Positions 14,747-23,480 of a DNA stretch of 34,259 bases are shown here, in pieces. Where the stretch lies: NCBI GenBank assembly GCA_002371675.1, contig DFGE01000031.1, forward strand, positions 15,441 to 49,699, in the 5' to 3' direction. The position numbers and the translations under genes were made by a program. Position 1 is the first letter of the stretch; each line of letters begins with the position of its first letter. The notes under the pieces are model-generated. The model did not search any database. It had not been told where the DNA came from and saw only the letters and a list, made by a program, of their open reading frames with translations. This DNA is from Clostridiales bacterium UBA3758 (GTDB lineage Bacteria > Bacillota > Clostridia > Oscillospirales > Oscillospiraceae).

Positions 14747-15790
14747 ATGCTGAAAATCGGTATTTTAGGCTGCGGCAAGATCGCCCAGGTGCGTCACATT
14801 CCCGAGTACGCCTCCAACCCCAACTGCGAGCTGGTGGGCTTCTTCAATCCCACCAAGTCCCGCGCCGAGGACATGGCCGCGAAATACGGCGGCAAGGCCT
14901 ATGACAGCGCCGAGGAGCTGCTGGCAAACCCCGAGATCGACGCGGTCTCCGTGTGCGCCGCCAACAACGCCCACGCGGAGCTGACCATCAAGGCCTTGAA
15001 AGCGGGCAAGCACGTCCTCTGCGAGAAGCCCATGGCCATCTCCCTGGCCGACTGCGAGGAGATGGTGAAGGTCGCCCACGAGCAGGGCAAGCTCCTGATG
15101 ATCGGCCAGAATCAGCGGCTGACCAAGGCGCACGAGCTGGCGAAGAAGATGATCGCCGAGGGCGAGATCGGCAAGGTCATCACCTTCCGCACCTCCTTCG
15201 GTCACGGCGGCCCCGAGACCTGGAGCATCACCCCGGGCAAGAACACCTGGTTCTTCGACAAGACCAAGGCCGCCATGGGCGCCATGGCAGACCTCGGCAT
15301 CCACAAGACCGACCTGATCCAGTTCCTGCTGGGCGAGAACGTGGTGCGCACCACCGCCAAGCTGACCACCCTGGACAAGCGCGGCGCGGACGGGAATCTC
15401 ATCGGTGTGGACGACAACGCCATCTGCATCTACGAGATGGCCTCCGGCGTCATCGGCACCATGACCGCGAGCTGGACCTACTATGCGGCCGAGGACAACT
15501 CCACCGTGCTTTACGGCACCGAGGGCGAGCTGCGGATCTATGACGATCCCGCCCACTCCATCGTTCTCAGGAAGAAGGGCGGCGAGGTCAAGTACTTCGA
15601 CGTGGAGCAGATCCAGACCAACGACAACCAGACCAGGTCCGGCATCATCGACCTGTGGGTGGACTGCCTGCTGAAGGGCGAGGAATCCCCGATCTCCGGC
15701 GATTCCGTCCTCTCCGCCATGCGCGCGGTCTTCGCCTCCATGGAGAGCTCTGAAACCGGCAAGGCCGTGGACATCCCCGCCAATCGTTAA
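14747..15790 (+). CDS. Gfo/Idh/MocA family oxidoreductase (second of two)
   Basis: This 347-residue dehydrogenase of the same superfamily as the 12242 gene is only distantly similar to it. The Rossmann motif is ILGCGKIAQVRHIP, with CEKPMA (Lys94) and a canonical D-x-G-x-H catalytic motif ADLGIH (Asp182, His186). With complete catalytic residues it is the more standard of the two; one may oxidise the bound sugar at C3 and the other reduce the released 3-keto sugar, closing the redox cycle. AAGGAGA is the ribosome binding site. A GTAGGGG palindrome follows it inside the operon. Confidence 0.88.
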   Translation: MLKIGILGCGKIAQVRHIPEYASNPNCELVGFFNPTKSRAEDMAAKYGGKAYDSAEELLANPEIDAVSVCAANNAHAELTIKALKAGKHVLCEKPMAISLADCEEMVKVAHEQGKLLMIGQNQRLTKAHELAKKMIAEGEIGKVITFRTSFGHGGPETWSITPGKNTWFFDKTKAAMGAMADLGIHKTDLIQFLLGENVVRTTAKLTTLDKRGADGNLIGVDDNAICIYEMASGVIGTMTASWTYYAAEDNSTVLYGTEGELRIYDDPAHSIVLRKKGGEVKYFDVEQIQTNDNQTRSGIIDLWVDCLLKGEESPISGDSVLSAMRAVFASMESSETGKAVDIPANR

Positions 15791-15799
15791 GATCCGCTT

Positions 15800-15867
15800 G
15801 TAGGGGCGGCTATTAGCCGCCCGTCAAGTCTGCACTGTGTCCGCGGGCGGATGATATCCGCCCCTAC
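15800..15867. repeat. GTAGGGG palindromic element inside the operon
   Basis: A 68-bp element opens with GTAGGGGCGG and closes with CCGCCCCTAC (10-bp outer stem). Inside are two further stem-loops, GGGCGGC/GCCGCCC and GGGCGGAT/ATCCGCCC. It belongs to the same family as the array at 31277-31990. It lies between the second oxidoreductase and the second TIM-barrel gene, so it should be transcribed and could stabilise the upstream message or attenuate the downstream genes. Confidence 0.85.
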
Positions 15868-15892
15868 GGCACGAACGAAGGGAGAACAAATT

Positions 15893-16816
15893 ATGATTCA
15901 TTTTGGACTTTTGACCGCGATCCTGGACGGCTGGACTTTTGAGGAGGCCGTGGACACCGCCGCCGAAATGGGCTTCGAGTGCCTGGAAGTCGCCTGCTGG
16001 CCCGCGGGCAAGGCCGAGCGCCGCTACGCCGGCGTGAGCCACATCGACGCCGAGCGCGTCCTGGAGGACGACGCCTACGCCGAATCTGTGAAGAAGTACA
16101 TCGCCGACAAGGGCATGCACATCTCGTCCCTGGCCTACTACCCCAACACCATGGACCCCGATCTTGCCAAGCGCGAGGCCGCCATTGAGCACCTGAAGGC
16201 TCTCATCAAGGCCTCCGCCAAGCTGGGCGTCGGCATGGTCACCACCTTCATCGGCCGCGACCAGCACAAGACCGTGGACGAAAACATCGAGCTCTTCAAG
16301 GAGATCTGGCCGCCCATCATCAAGCTGGCGGAGGAGTGCGGCGTCAAGGTCGCCATCGAGAACTGCCCCATGCTCTTCGGCCCCGATCAGTGGCCCGGCG
16401 GGCAGAACCTCATGTGCACCCCTGCCATTTTCCGCAGGCTCTTCTCGATCATCGACAGCCCCAACTTCGGCCTGAACTTCGACCCCAGCCACTACGTGTG
16501 GCAGGGTCTGGACTATGTGAAGACCGTGCATGAGTTCAAGGACAAGCTCTTCCACATCCACTTCAAGGACATCAAGCTCTACCCCGAGAAGCTCAAAGAG
16601 GTGGGCGTGCTGGCCTATCCGCTGGAGTACATGAGCCCGAAGATCCCGGGCCTGGGCGATGTGGACTGGGGCGCCTACGTCTCCGCCCTCAACGACATCC
16701 GCTACAACGGCGACGCCGTCATCGAGGTCGAAGACAAGGCCTTCGAGGGCTCCCGCGAGGACATCCTGAACTCCATCCGCCTGAGCAAGCGCTACCTCAA
16801 CAACTTCATTATGTAA
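15893..16816 (+). CDS. Sugar phosphate isomerase/epimerase-like TIM barrel (second of two)
   Basis: This 307-residue AP-endonuclease-2 superfamily barrel has ligand candidates Glu156 (AIENCPM), Asp197 (NFDPSHY), His221/His223 (FHIHFKD) and Glu278 (VIEVEDKAFEG), the standard four-corner metal site. It resembles keto-sugar epimerases and hydratases more than the CGDB-linked barrel at 13401. In a 3-keto-glycoside pathway it could hydrate the unsaturated anhydro-keto sugar released by elimination, or isomerise the keto sugar; this is inference. The ATG at 15893 is preceded by AGGGAGA; an in-frame ATG at 15851 lies inside the palindromic element and was rejected. Confidence 0.82.
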   Translation: MIHFGLLTAILDGWTFEEAVDTAAEMGFECLEVACWPAGKAERRYAGVSHIDAERVLEDDAYAESVKKYIADKGMHISSLAYYPNTMDPDLAKREAAIEHLKALIKASAKLGVGMVTTFIGRDQHKTVDENIELFKEIWPPIIKLAEECGVKVAIENCPMLFGPDQWPGGQNLMCTPAIFRRLFSIIDSPNFGLNFDPSHYVWQGLDYVKTVHEFKDKLFHIHFKDIKLYPEKLKEVGVLAYPLEYMSPKIPGLGDVDWGAYVSALNDIRYNGDAVIEVEDKAFEGSREDILNSIRLSKRYLNNFIM

Positions 16817-16820
16817 GAAT

Positions 16821-16845
16821 CTATTATTGCGCACAGCGCAAATAG
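16821..16845. other. Small stem-loop before the transporter gene
   Basis: TTGCGC/GCGCAA with a 3-nt loop and an outer CTAT/ATAG pairing lies in the 52-nt gap before the transporter ribosome binding site. It could protect or modulate the message. It is weak evidence on its own. Confidence 0.4.
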
Positions 16846-16868
16846 AGAATATTAAGGAGGAGAAACCA

Positions 16869-18260
16869 ATGCCTACCCAGGAAAAAACCAATCCAAAACT
16901 GTTAGTGTCCTACAGCTTTGGTGAGATCGCGTGCCAGATGAGCTGGTACATGATCAACACCTACCTGATGGCGTTCTACACCGACGTCGTCACGCTCTCC
17001 GCCGGCGCGATCTCCATGATCATGCTGATCGCCCGTGTCTGGGACACCATCAACGACCCGATGATGGGCAACATCGCAGACCACACCAAGTCCCGCTGGG
17101 GCCGCTTCCGTCCCTACATGATCTTCGGCGCTCCCGTCCTCGCCATCTTCAACATTCTGACCTTTACCGTCTTCCCTGTGACCGGCTGGCTGAAGGTCGT
17201 CCTCGCGCTGGTCACCTATGTGGGCGCCGGCATGGCCTACACCGCCTGCTCCATCGCCTACCAGGCGCTGCAGAACGTCATCGCCATTGACTCCCGCGTC
17301 CGCATGAACCTGGCCACCGCCCGCGGCCTGGGCTCCCAGATCATCGGCGTCATCCTCTCCCTCGTCGCGATGCCCATGATCCTCCACTTCTCCCAGACCA
17401 TGAACGCCGAAGGCGCCAAGATCGCCGACGCCAAGGGCTACTTCGTCGCAACCGTGATCCTGTCCGTCCTGATGATCCCGCTGTTCTGGCTGTGCGCTGC
17501 CGGCTGCAAGGAGACCTACACCGAGAAGCTCCACGCCGGCCACCAGGAGAAGATCGGCTTCTTCCAGAGCATCAAGGAGCTCGTCAAGAACGACCAGCTG
17601 CTGATGGTGGTTCTGGCCACCGTGTTCGGCGCCATCTGCGTCTCCGGCCGTATGGGCATGCTGTTCTACTACATCGTCTATGTTGTCGGCGGCGATAACC
17701 CCTTCGCCCTGATTTCCCCCACCTTCACCACCATGACCGTCGCCGCTCTGATCGGCGTGGCGATCCTGCCCTGGACCACCAAGTGGTTCGGCAAGCGCAA
17801 CTGGATGCTGATCCTGAACGCCGTCATGGTCATCGGCTTCATCCTGATGTTCCTGTTCCCGACCAAGACGCTCCTGTTCCCGCTGTCCTTCATCTGCGGC
17901 GTTGCCAACTCCGGCGCCAACATCTGCCCGGGCATGATCGGCGACTCTCTCGAGTACGGCGACTGGAAGCTTGGCAAGCGCCAGGAGGGCCTGGTCGCCT
18001 CCTTCCTCAGCTTCGGCGTAAAGCTCGCCACCGCCTTCGTCGGCTCTATTGGCGTGCTGCTGCTCTCCGCTGTGGGCTACGTTCCCAATGCCGTCCAGAC
18101 TCCCGCCGCCTGCACCGGCATCAACGTTGTTGTGAACATCATCCCCGCCGTGATCGGCGTCCTCTCCATGGTACCTCTGTTCTGGTACAAGCTGGATGAC
18201 AAGCGCGTTGCCGAGATCCGTGCCGACCTGGAGGCCGGCAAGCACGCCTGGGACAAGTAA
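16869..18260 (+). CDS. GPH-family sugar:cation symporter (MFS)
   Basis: This 463-residue, twelve-helix transporter belongs to the glycoside-pentoside-hexuronide:cation symporter family. The N-terminal signature is WDTINDPMMGNIADHT followed by SRWGRFRPY, the diagnostic D-x-x-NDP and RWGR-x-RPY motifs. It should import the glycoside, or an oligosaccharide, used by the operon. AAGGAGGAG lies 7 nt before the ATG; the earlier in-frame ATG at 16827 has no ribosome binding site. It is the last gene of the operon and is followed by a 14-bp hairpin. Confidence 0.92.
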   Translation: MPTQEKTNPKLLVSYSFGEIACQMSWYMINTYLMAFYTDVVTLSAGAISMIMLIARVWDTINDPMMGNIADHTKSRWGRFRPYMIFGAPVLAIFNILTFTVFPVTGWLKVVLALVTYVGAGMAYTACSIAYQALQNVIAIDSRVRMNLATARGLGSQIIGVILSLVAMPMILHFSQTMNAEGAKIADAKGYFVATVILSVLMIPLFWLCAAGCKETYTEKLHAGHQEKIGFFQSIKELVKNDQLLMVVLATVFGAICVSGRMGMLFYYIVYVVGGDNPFALISPTFTTMTVAALIGVAILPWTTKWFGKRNWMLILNAVMVIGFILMFLFPTKTLLFPLSFICGVANSGANICPGMIGDSLEYGDWKLGKRQEGLVASFLSFGVKLATAFVGSIGVLLLSAVGYVPNAVQTPAACTGINVVVNIIPAVIGVLSMVPLFWYKLDDKRVAEIRADLEAGKHAWDK

Positions 18261-18268
18261 TTTTCTGC

Positions 18269-18302
18269 AAACTGGTCAGTCCTTCTGAGGACTGACCAGT
18301 TT
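18269..18302 (+). terminator. Terminator-like hairpin after the transporter
   Basis: A perfect 14-bp stem (AAACTGGTCAGTCC and its complement) with a 6-nt loop starts 9 nt after the stop codon. The tail is only TTTG, so it may act as a weak terminator or a 3' stabiliser. It is also the first hairpin of chain B. Confidence 0.65.
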
Positions 18303-18545
18303 GAGAAATACTTGCGCTTATCGCACACGGCGCGCGGAGGATGCGCCGTGTTTGGTCGGCGCAAGGCTTCGCAGAGCTCAGCTCATGGTGTTTTGGGCGA
18401 GGCAAAGCCCCGCCCAAAACGGATCGAACTTTTGTTTTTCGCCTTCATCGGCGAAAAATCAGAGGGGAGCCCCCCCTCTGAACTTTCCCAGAAAGCATCT
18501 GTTTGCTGGAAAACCTATGACCGGATCGCGCGTGATCCGGTCATA
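18303..18545. repeat. Hairpin chain B
   Basis: Consecutive stem-loops: 18325-18351 (9 bp, ACACGGCGC), 18390-18420 (10 bp, GTTTTGGGCG with inner GGC/GCC), 18435-18458 (9 bp, TTTTTCGCC), 18459-18481 (9 bp, TCAGAGGGG), an imperfect one near 18484-18512, and 18516-18545 (12 bp, TATGACCGGATC). Stem sequences differ from one another and from chain A. The last hairpin ends 6 nt before the Shine-Dalgarno of the esterase gene. No reading frame here is credible. Confidence 0.75.
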
Positions 18546-18564
18546 TCCATACAAGGAGATTAAA

Positions 18565-19599
18565 ATGGAATACGAAAAAATCGTACTGAATCAAGAGCGC
18601 AACGTGACCCTGACCGCCATGGTTCAGGGCGTTGGCGGGGAGTTTCGCGGCATCGAGGCCCGGCCCGCCGTGCTGGTGATCCCCGGCGGCGGCTACATGT
18701 TCTGCTCCGACCGGGAGGCTGACCCGGTGGCCATGCCCTATCTGAAGGCGGGCTATCACGCCTTTATCCTGCGCTACTCCGTTGGCGCGGACGCCGCCTG
18801 GCCCAATCCCCTCAACGACTACGAGCAGGCCATGTCCCTGATCCGGGAGCGCGCAGACGAGTGGCATGTGATCCCGGACAAGATCGCCGTGATCGGCTTC
18901 TCCGCCGGCGGTCACCTGGCCGGAGCCGCCGCCACCATGAGCGTCAACCGCCCCAACGCCGCCATTCTGGGCTATGCCGTGCTGCGGGAGGACACCGCCC
19001 ACGAACTGGGAGAGGACAAGCCCTCCATCGTCGAGGCGGTGGACGGGAACACCTGCCCCTGCTTCCTCTTTGCCACCCGCAGCGACAGCGTGGTGCCCAT
19101 CCAGAACACCCTGGACATGATGAACGCCCTGAACCGCTTCCAGACCAGCTTTGAGTGCCACATCTATCCCTACGGCCCCCACGGCTTTTCCACCGGGGAT
19201 CCCTCCCTCCAGGGGCTGGAGACCGTTTTCCCCCGCCGGGGCGAAAACTGGGTGGCAGACAGCATCGCCTTCCTGCGGGACCTCTTCGGCGACTTCGGTC
19301 CCCAGGGCATGACCGAGCCGGTGCTCCGCGCCCATGTGAACGACGACGCCATGGCCTGGCTGAGCCTGGACTGCAGCATTGCCCGCATCTTCGGCAATCC
19401 CGAGGCGCGGCGGGTGCTGGCCCCCACCATCGGGAAAATGCGGGAAAAGATCGTGCCCTTTGCCCCGGAAATGAGCTTTGAGGACATGATGCAGGCTCTC
19501 GGCAAGATGACCCTGCGGGAGCTGCTGGCCGAGCGGGGCATCGACACCGAGCGCTTTGACGAGCTGAACGAGGCCCTTCACAAGATACCAAACATTTGA
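18565..19599 (+). CDS. Alpha/beta hydrolase, acetyl-xylan-esterase-like
   Basis: This 344-residue esterase of the BD-FAE/acetyl esterase type has oxyanion region VIPGGGY, nucleophile elbow GFSAGGH (Ser113), Asp174 (RSDSVVP) and His206 (GPHGFS), a full triad in canonical order within the first 250 residues. A C-terminal extension of about 85 residues (SLDCSIARIFGN... to the end) forms a helical domain I do not recognise. No signal peptide. AAGGAG lies 7 nt before the ATG. The GH43 gene starts 17 nt downstream. Likely role: removal of acetyl groups from imported xylo-oligosaccharides before GH43/GH3 action. Confidence 0.88.
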   Translation: MEYEKIVLNQERNVTLTAMVQGVGGEFRGIEARPAVLVIPGGGYMFCSDREADPVAMPYLKAGYHAFILRYSVGADAAWPNPLNDYEQAMSLIRERADEWHVIPDKIAVIGFSAGGHLAGAAATMSVNRPNAAILGYAVLREDTAHELGEDKPSIVEAVDGNTCPCFLFATRSDSVVPIQNTLDMMNALNRFQTSFECHIYPYGPHGFSTGDPSLQGLETVFPRRGENWVADSIAFLRDLFGDFGPQGMTEPVLRAHVNDDAMAWLSLDCSIARIFGNPEARRVLAPTIGKMREKIVPFAPEMSFEDMMQALGKMTLRELLAERGIDTERFDELNEALHKIPNI

Positions 19600-19616
19600 C
19601 GCGCGGGAGGACATGG

Positions 19617-21239
19617 ATGGAACACAAGCTTCATAACCCCATTTTGCCCGGCTTTTATCCCGATCCCTCCATCTGCCGGGTGGGTGAGGATTTCTACCTC
19701 GTCTGCTCCAGCTTCGAACTCTGCCCCGGCATCCCCCTGTTCCACAGCCGGGATCTGCAGCACTGGGAGCAGCTCTGCTATGTTATGACGCCGGAAAACG
19801 GCTTTCATGTGGAGAAAAACACCGGCAACGGCGGCGTCATGGCCCCGACGATCCGCTGGCATGACGGCAGCTTCTATCTCATCAACTGCAACTTCGGCGA
19901 CCGGGGCAACTTCATCGTCACGGCCAAAGACCCCGCCGGCCCCTGGTCCGAGCCCCACTGGCTGACCGACGTGCCGGGCATCGACGCCTCCATCTTCTTC
20001 GATACCGACGGCGCGTGCTACATCATGGGCACGGCGCAGAACTGGCCGGACGGCAAGGGCGGTCTGCGTCAGGGCATCTGGGCGGCAAGCTATGATATCG
20101 AGAACTTCCGCATGGCCTCCGAGCCCCACCCCCTCTGGGGCGGCGCCATGGCGGGCGCTGCCTCCCCCGAGGCGCCGCACATCTATCACATCGGGAAGTA
20201 CTATTATCTGCTGATCGCCGAGGGCGGCACCGAGCAGTATCATTCCGCCACCGTGGCCCGCAGCGAATCGGTCTTCGGCCCCTATGAGAGCTGCAGGGCC
20301 AACCCGGTGCTGACCATGCGCCACCTGGGGCAGCGCGCCGCCATCCAGAACGCGGGCCACGCCGACCTCATCGACCTGCCGGACGGCAGCTGGTACGCTG
20401 TGTTCCTGGCCTCCCGGCTGATCGGCGGGGAGAGCAAGAACCTGGGTCGGGAGACCTTTATCGTCCCCGTGCGCTGGGAGCTGGACTGGCCCCTCTTCAC
20501 CCCCGACACCGGCAGGGTGGAGTGGGAATACGATTTCCCGGAGAGCCTTCCCTGGACGGAGCTGCCCGAAAAGCCCGTGCGCGACACCTTTGCGGACGGG
20601 CTTGGCCTCGACTGGTGCTTCTGGGGCAGACCCTATGAGCAGTTCTGGCAGACGGGCAAATACGGCCTCTCCCTCCGCTGCCTGAAGCAGGCGCTTGCCG
20701 ACCCGCTGCAGCCCATGAGCATGGAGCTGAGCCACTCGGAGGCAAACTTCGTCTCCTGCCTGGCCCGCCGCCGCCTGCAGCCCCACTGCCGCTTTGCCGC
20801 CCGGCTGCGCTTTACGCCCGAGAATGCAGAGAGCGCCGGTATCGCCGTGTACCAGGCCATGAACCACCAGTACCATCTGCAGCTTGCCCGGGAGAACGGG
20901 CAGACCGTGCTGCAGCTGCTGCGCTTCACCGCCGACTATGCGCTGCAGCCCTACATCCCGGGCTTTACCGCGGTGACGAAGCGGGAAGTGCTGGCGACCG
21001 CGCCATGGGAGAGCGAAGAGCTCGTGCTGGAGACGGAGCTTTGCGGGAACGACTATATCTTCCGCTTCGGCGCAGACGAAACGCAGCTGACGGAGCTGGC
21101 TCACACCGACGGCGCCGCCATCAACCCGGAAAAGGTGGGCTGCATGGTGGGCGAGATGCTGGCCCTCTTTGCAAGCTCCAACGGCAGTGACAGCGAAAAC
21201 CGCGCCGCCTTCGCCTGGGCGGAATACGAGGATCTGTAA
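19617..21239 (+). CDS. GH43 beta-xylosidase / alpha-arabinofuranosidase
   Basis: This 540-residue GH43 enzyme has a five-bladed propeller (about 1-300) plus a C-terminal beta-sandwich (about 320-540) that shapes the active site in GH43 xylosidases. Catalytic residues fall in conserved places: base Asp16 (PGFYPDPS), pKa-tuning Asp123 (GIDASIFFD) and acid Glu185 (SPEAPHIY). No signal peptide, so it should act on imported oligosaccharides. The ATG at 19617 follows GGGAGG by 6 nt. It is co-transcribed with the flanking esterase and GH3. It is probably a beta-1,4-xylosidase; arabinofuranosidase activity cannot be excluded. Confidence 0.92.
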   Translation: MEHKLHNPILPGFYPDPSICRVGEDFYLVCSSFELCPGIPLFHSRDLQHWEQLCYVMTPENGFHVEKNTGNGGVMAPTIRWHDGSFYLINCNFGDRGNFIVTAKDPAGPWSEPHWLTDVPGIDASIFFDTDGACYIMGTAQNWPDGKGGLRQGIWAASYDIENFRMASEPHPLWGGAMAGAASPEAPHIYHIGKYYYLLIAEGGTEQYHSATVARSESVFGPYESCRANPVLTMRHLGQRAAIQNAGHADLIDLPDGSWYAVFLASRLIGGESKNLGRETFIVPVRWELDWPLFTPDTGRVEWEYDFPESLPWTELPEKPVRDTFADGLGLDWCFWGRPYEQFWQTGKYGLSLRCLKQALADPLQPMSMELSHSEANFVSCLARRRLQPHCRFAARLRFTPENAESAGIAVYQAMNHQYHLQLARENGQTVLQLLRFTADYALQPYIPGFTAVTKREVLATAPWESEELVLETELCGNDYIFRFGADETQLTELAHTDGAAINPEKVGCMVGEMLALFASSNGSDSENRAAFAWAEYEDL

Positions 21240-21251
21240 GGAGAACGAAAG

Positions 21252-23456
21252 ATGAAACTGACAGAAAAGCAGAAAGCCTTTGTGGAGGATCTGCTCTCCC
21301 GCATGACGCTGGAGGAGAAGATCGGCCAGATGAATCAGGAGTCCCCCTCCATCGTGGGAGGCTTCGACGTGCCTTTTTCCGAGCTCATCGAAATGATGAC
21401 CGACGGGCGCATCTCCCAGGAGGAATTCGGGCGCATCATGGCCACCGCCACCCAGGACTATCATGAGGAGGACATTCGCGCCGGGCGTGTGGGCAGCATG
21501 ATGGTCAACGACCCGCGCGAGAATAACCGGCTGCAGAAGATCGCCGTGGAGGAAAGCCGTCTCGGCATCCCCCTCATCATCGGCTTCGATGTGATCCACG
21601 GCTTTCGCAGCGTGTTTCCCATCGCCATCGGCGAGGCCTGCAGCTTTGACGACGCTCTCTTTGAGGAGACCGCCCGCATGGCGGCCAGGGAAAGCCGCGC
21701 CCACGGCATCAACTGGAACTTTGCCCCCATGATCGACGCGGCGCGGGATAGTCGCTGGGGTCGGGTCTCCGAGGGGCCCGGGGAGGATCCCCTCCTCGGC
21801 AGCCGCTTTGCCCGGGCCAAGATCCGCGGCCTGCAGAACGACCGCAGCAGCGTGAAAAACTATGTGGCCGCCTGCACCAAGCACTATGTGGCCTACGGCG
21901 CCTGCGAATCCGGCCGGGACTACAACACCACCTCCATGTCCGTCTCCAATCTCTATAACGTCTATCTGCCCGCCTTCCGCGCGGCGATGGACGAGGGCGC
22001 GGCTACGGTCATGGCCGCCTTCAACGACCTCAACGGCGTCCCCTGCACCGTGAACAAGTGGCTGCTGCGGGACGTGCTCAAGGGCGAATTCGGCCTGGAG
22101 GGCTTCGTGGTCAGCGACGCCAACGCCATCCGGGAGTGCGTGGTTCACGGCATCGCCGAGGACGATCGGGACGCGGGCGTCCAGGCCGCCCTCGCCGGCA
22201 TGGACATGGACATGGGCACCCATATCTACAAGGACTATCTGAAAGAGGCAGTTGAAAAGGGCACGGTGCCGATGCGCGTCATCGACGAGGCTGTGCGGCG
22301 CATCCTCTCCGTGAAGGTCTGGCTGGGGCTCTTTGACGATCCCTATGTGCCCGAAGCGGACATTGAGGCCTATGAAAAGGGCCTTCCGGCGGCGCATATC
22401 GCCCTCTGCCGCAAGGCAGCCGAGGAATCCATGGTGCTGCTGAAAAACGAGGGCGCTCTGCTGCCGCTGAACCGGAAGCAGAAGATCAGTCTTGTGGGCA
22501 GGCTGGCCGACGACCGCAACGAGGTCTGCGGCGCCTGGGCCATGGCCTGGAAGCCGGAGGACTGCGTCTCCATCCGCGCGGGACTGGAAGCCGCCGGGGC
22601 CGATGTGCAGTACTACCCCTGCGGCGGCCCGGAGGGCGAGCTCAACGGGGAAGAGATCGCCCGGGCCTGTGAAAACGGCGATGTGATCGTGGCTGTGGTG
22701 GGCGAGACCGACGCCATGTCCGGCGAAGCCTCCTCCAAAGCGGATACCGGCCTTCCCGGCAAACAGCGGGAGCTGCTGGAAAAGCTTCTGGCCTCCGGCA
22801 AGCCGGTGGTCACCGTCCTTATGAACGGCCGACCCCTGGCCCTGCAGTGGGAGGCAGAGCATCTGCCCGCCATTCTGGAGGCCTGGCATCTGGGCATCCG
22901 CATGGGCGACGCGGTGGCGGCGGCCCTGCTGGGCGACGTGAACCCCTCCGGCAAGCTCTCCTCCTCCTTCCCTGCCGTGACGGGTCAGTGCCCCATCTAC
23001 TACAACCATCCCAGCACCGGCCGCCCGGGCAGCAAGAGCAAGTTCACCTCCCGCTACCTGGACGCCCCCTGGGAAGCCCTCTATCCCTTCGGCCACGGCC
23101 TGAGCTACACGAGCTTCGCCTATGACGAGCTGCGCGTTTCCGAAGCAGATGACGCTTTGGAAATTGCCGTGCATCTGAAAAACACCGGCGAGCGCGCGGG
23201 AACCGAGGTCGTACAGCTCTATATCCGGGATGTGGCGGCGAGCCTCGTGCGTCCGGTGAAGGAGCTGAAGGACTATCAGCGCGTCACGCTTGTCCCCGGG
23301 GAGGATCGGGAGCTCCGCTTCCGCCTGCCGAAGAAGGATCTCGGCTTCTACGACAATGACGGGCAATACCGCCTGGAGGACGGCCTCTTCCGCGTCTTCG
23401 TGGGCGGCAGCTCCCGGGAGACGCTGGAGCAGGAGCTCCGCGTCAGCTTCTCCTGA
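21252..23456 (+). CDS. GH3 beta-glucosidase / beta-xylosidase
   Basis: This 734-residue GH3 protein has the full three-domain layout: TIM barrel (about 1-360), alpha/beta sandwich (about 385-590) and fibronectin-III-like domain (about 640-730; VHLKNTGERAGTEVVQLYI). The nucleophile is Asp289 in VVSDANAI; substrate-binding KHYVAYG is present. It is similar to BglX-type enzymes but without a signal peptide. It starts 12 nt after GH43 with AAGGAG as ribosome binding site. With esterase and GH43 it forms a complete small operon for hemicellulose oligosaccharides. Exact sugar preference is not readable. Confidence 0.92.
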   Translation: MKLTEKQKAFVEDLLSRMTLEEKIGQMNQESPSIVGGFDVPFSELIEMMTDGRISQEEFGRIMATATQDYHEEDIRAGRVGSMMVNDPRENNRLQKIAVEESRLGIPLIIGFDVIHGFRSVFPIAIGEACSFDDALFEETARMAARESRAHGINWNFAPMIDAARDSRWGRVSEGPGEDPLLGSRFARAKIRGLQNDRSSVKNYVAACTKHYVAYGACESGRDYNTTSMSVSNLYNVYLPAFRAAMDEGAATVMAAFNDLNGVPCTVNKWLLRDVLKGEFGLEGFVVSDANAIRECVVHGIAEDDRDAGVQAALAGMDMDMGTHIYKDYLKEAVEKGTVPMRVIDEAVRRILSVKVWLGLFDDPYVPEADIEAYEKGLPAAHIALCRKAAEESMVLLKNEGALLPLNRKQKISLVGRLADDRNEVCGAWAMAWKPEDCVSIRAGLEAAGADVQYYPCGGPEGELNGEEIARACENGDVIVAVVGETDAMSGEASSKADTGLPGKQRELLEKLLASGKPVVTVLMNGRPLALQWEAEHLPAILEAWHLGIRMGDAVAAALLGDVNPSGKLSSSFPAVTGQCPIYYNHPSTGRPGSKSKFTSRYLDAPWEALYPFGHGLSYTSFAYDELRVSEADDALEIAVHLKNTGERAGTEVVQLYIRDVAASLVRPVKELKDYQRVTLVPGEDRELRFRLPKKDLGFYDNDGQYRLEDGLFRVFVGGSSRETLEQELRVSFS

Positions 23457-23480
23457 GCTGCCTCAGAAAACAAAAAAGCA

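Noticed and set aside
16902..18245. 447-codon minus-strand frame opposite the transporter
   Set aside because: It is a low-complexity Gly/Asp/His/Ala-rich shadow of a clear twelve-helix transporter, with no Shine-Dalgarno.
19578..23366. 1262-codon open frame on the minus strand
   Set aside because: It is antisense to the GH43 and GH3 genes, which have full catalytic motifs. Composition is a mirror of GC-rich codons (Ala, Gly, His, Val, Gln rich), with no domain and no ribosome binding site.
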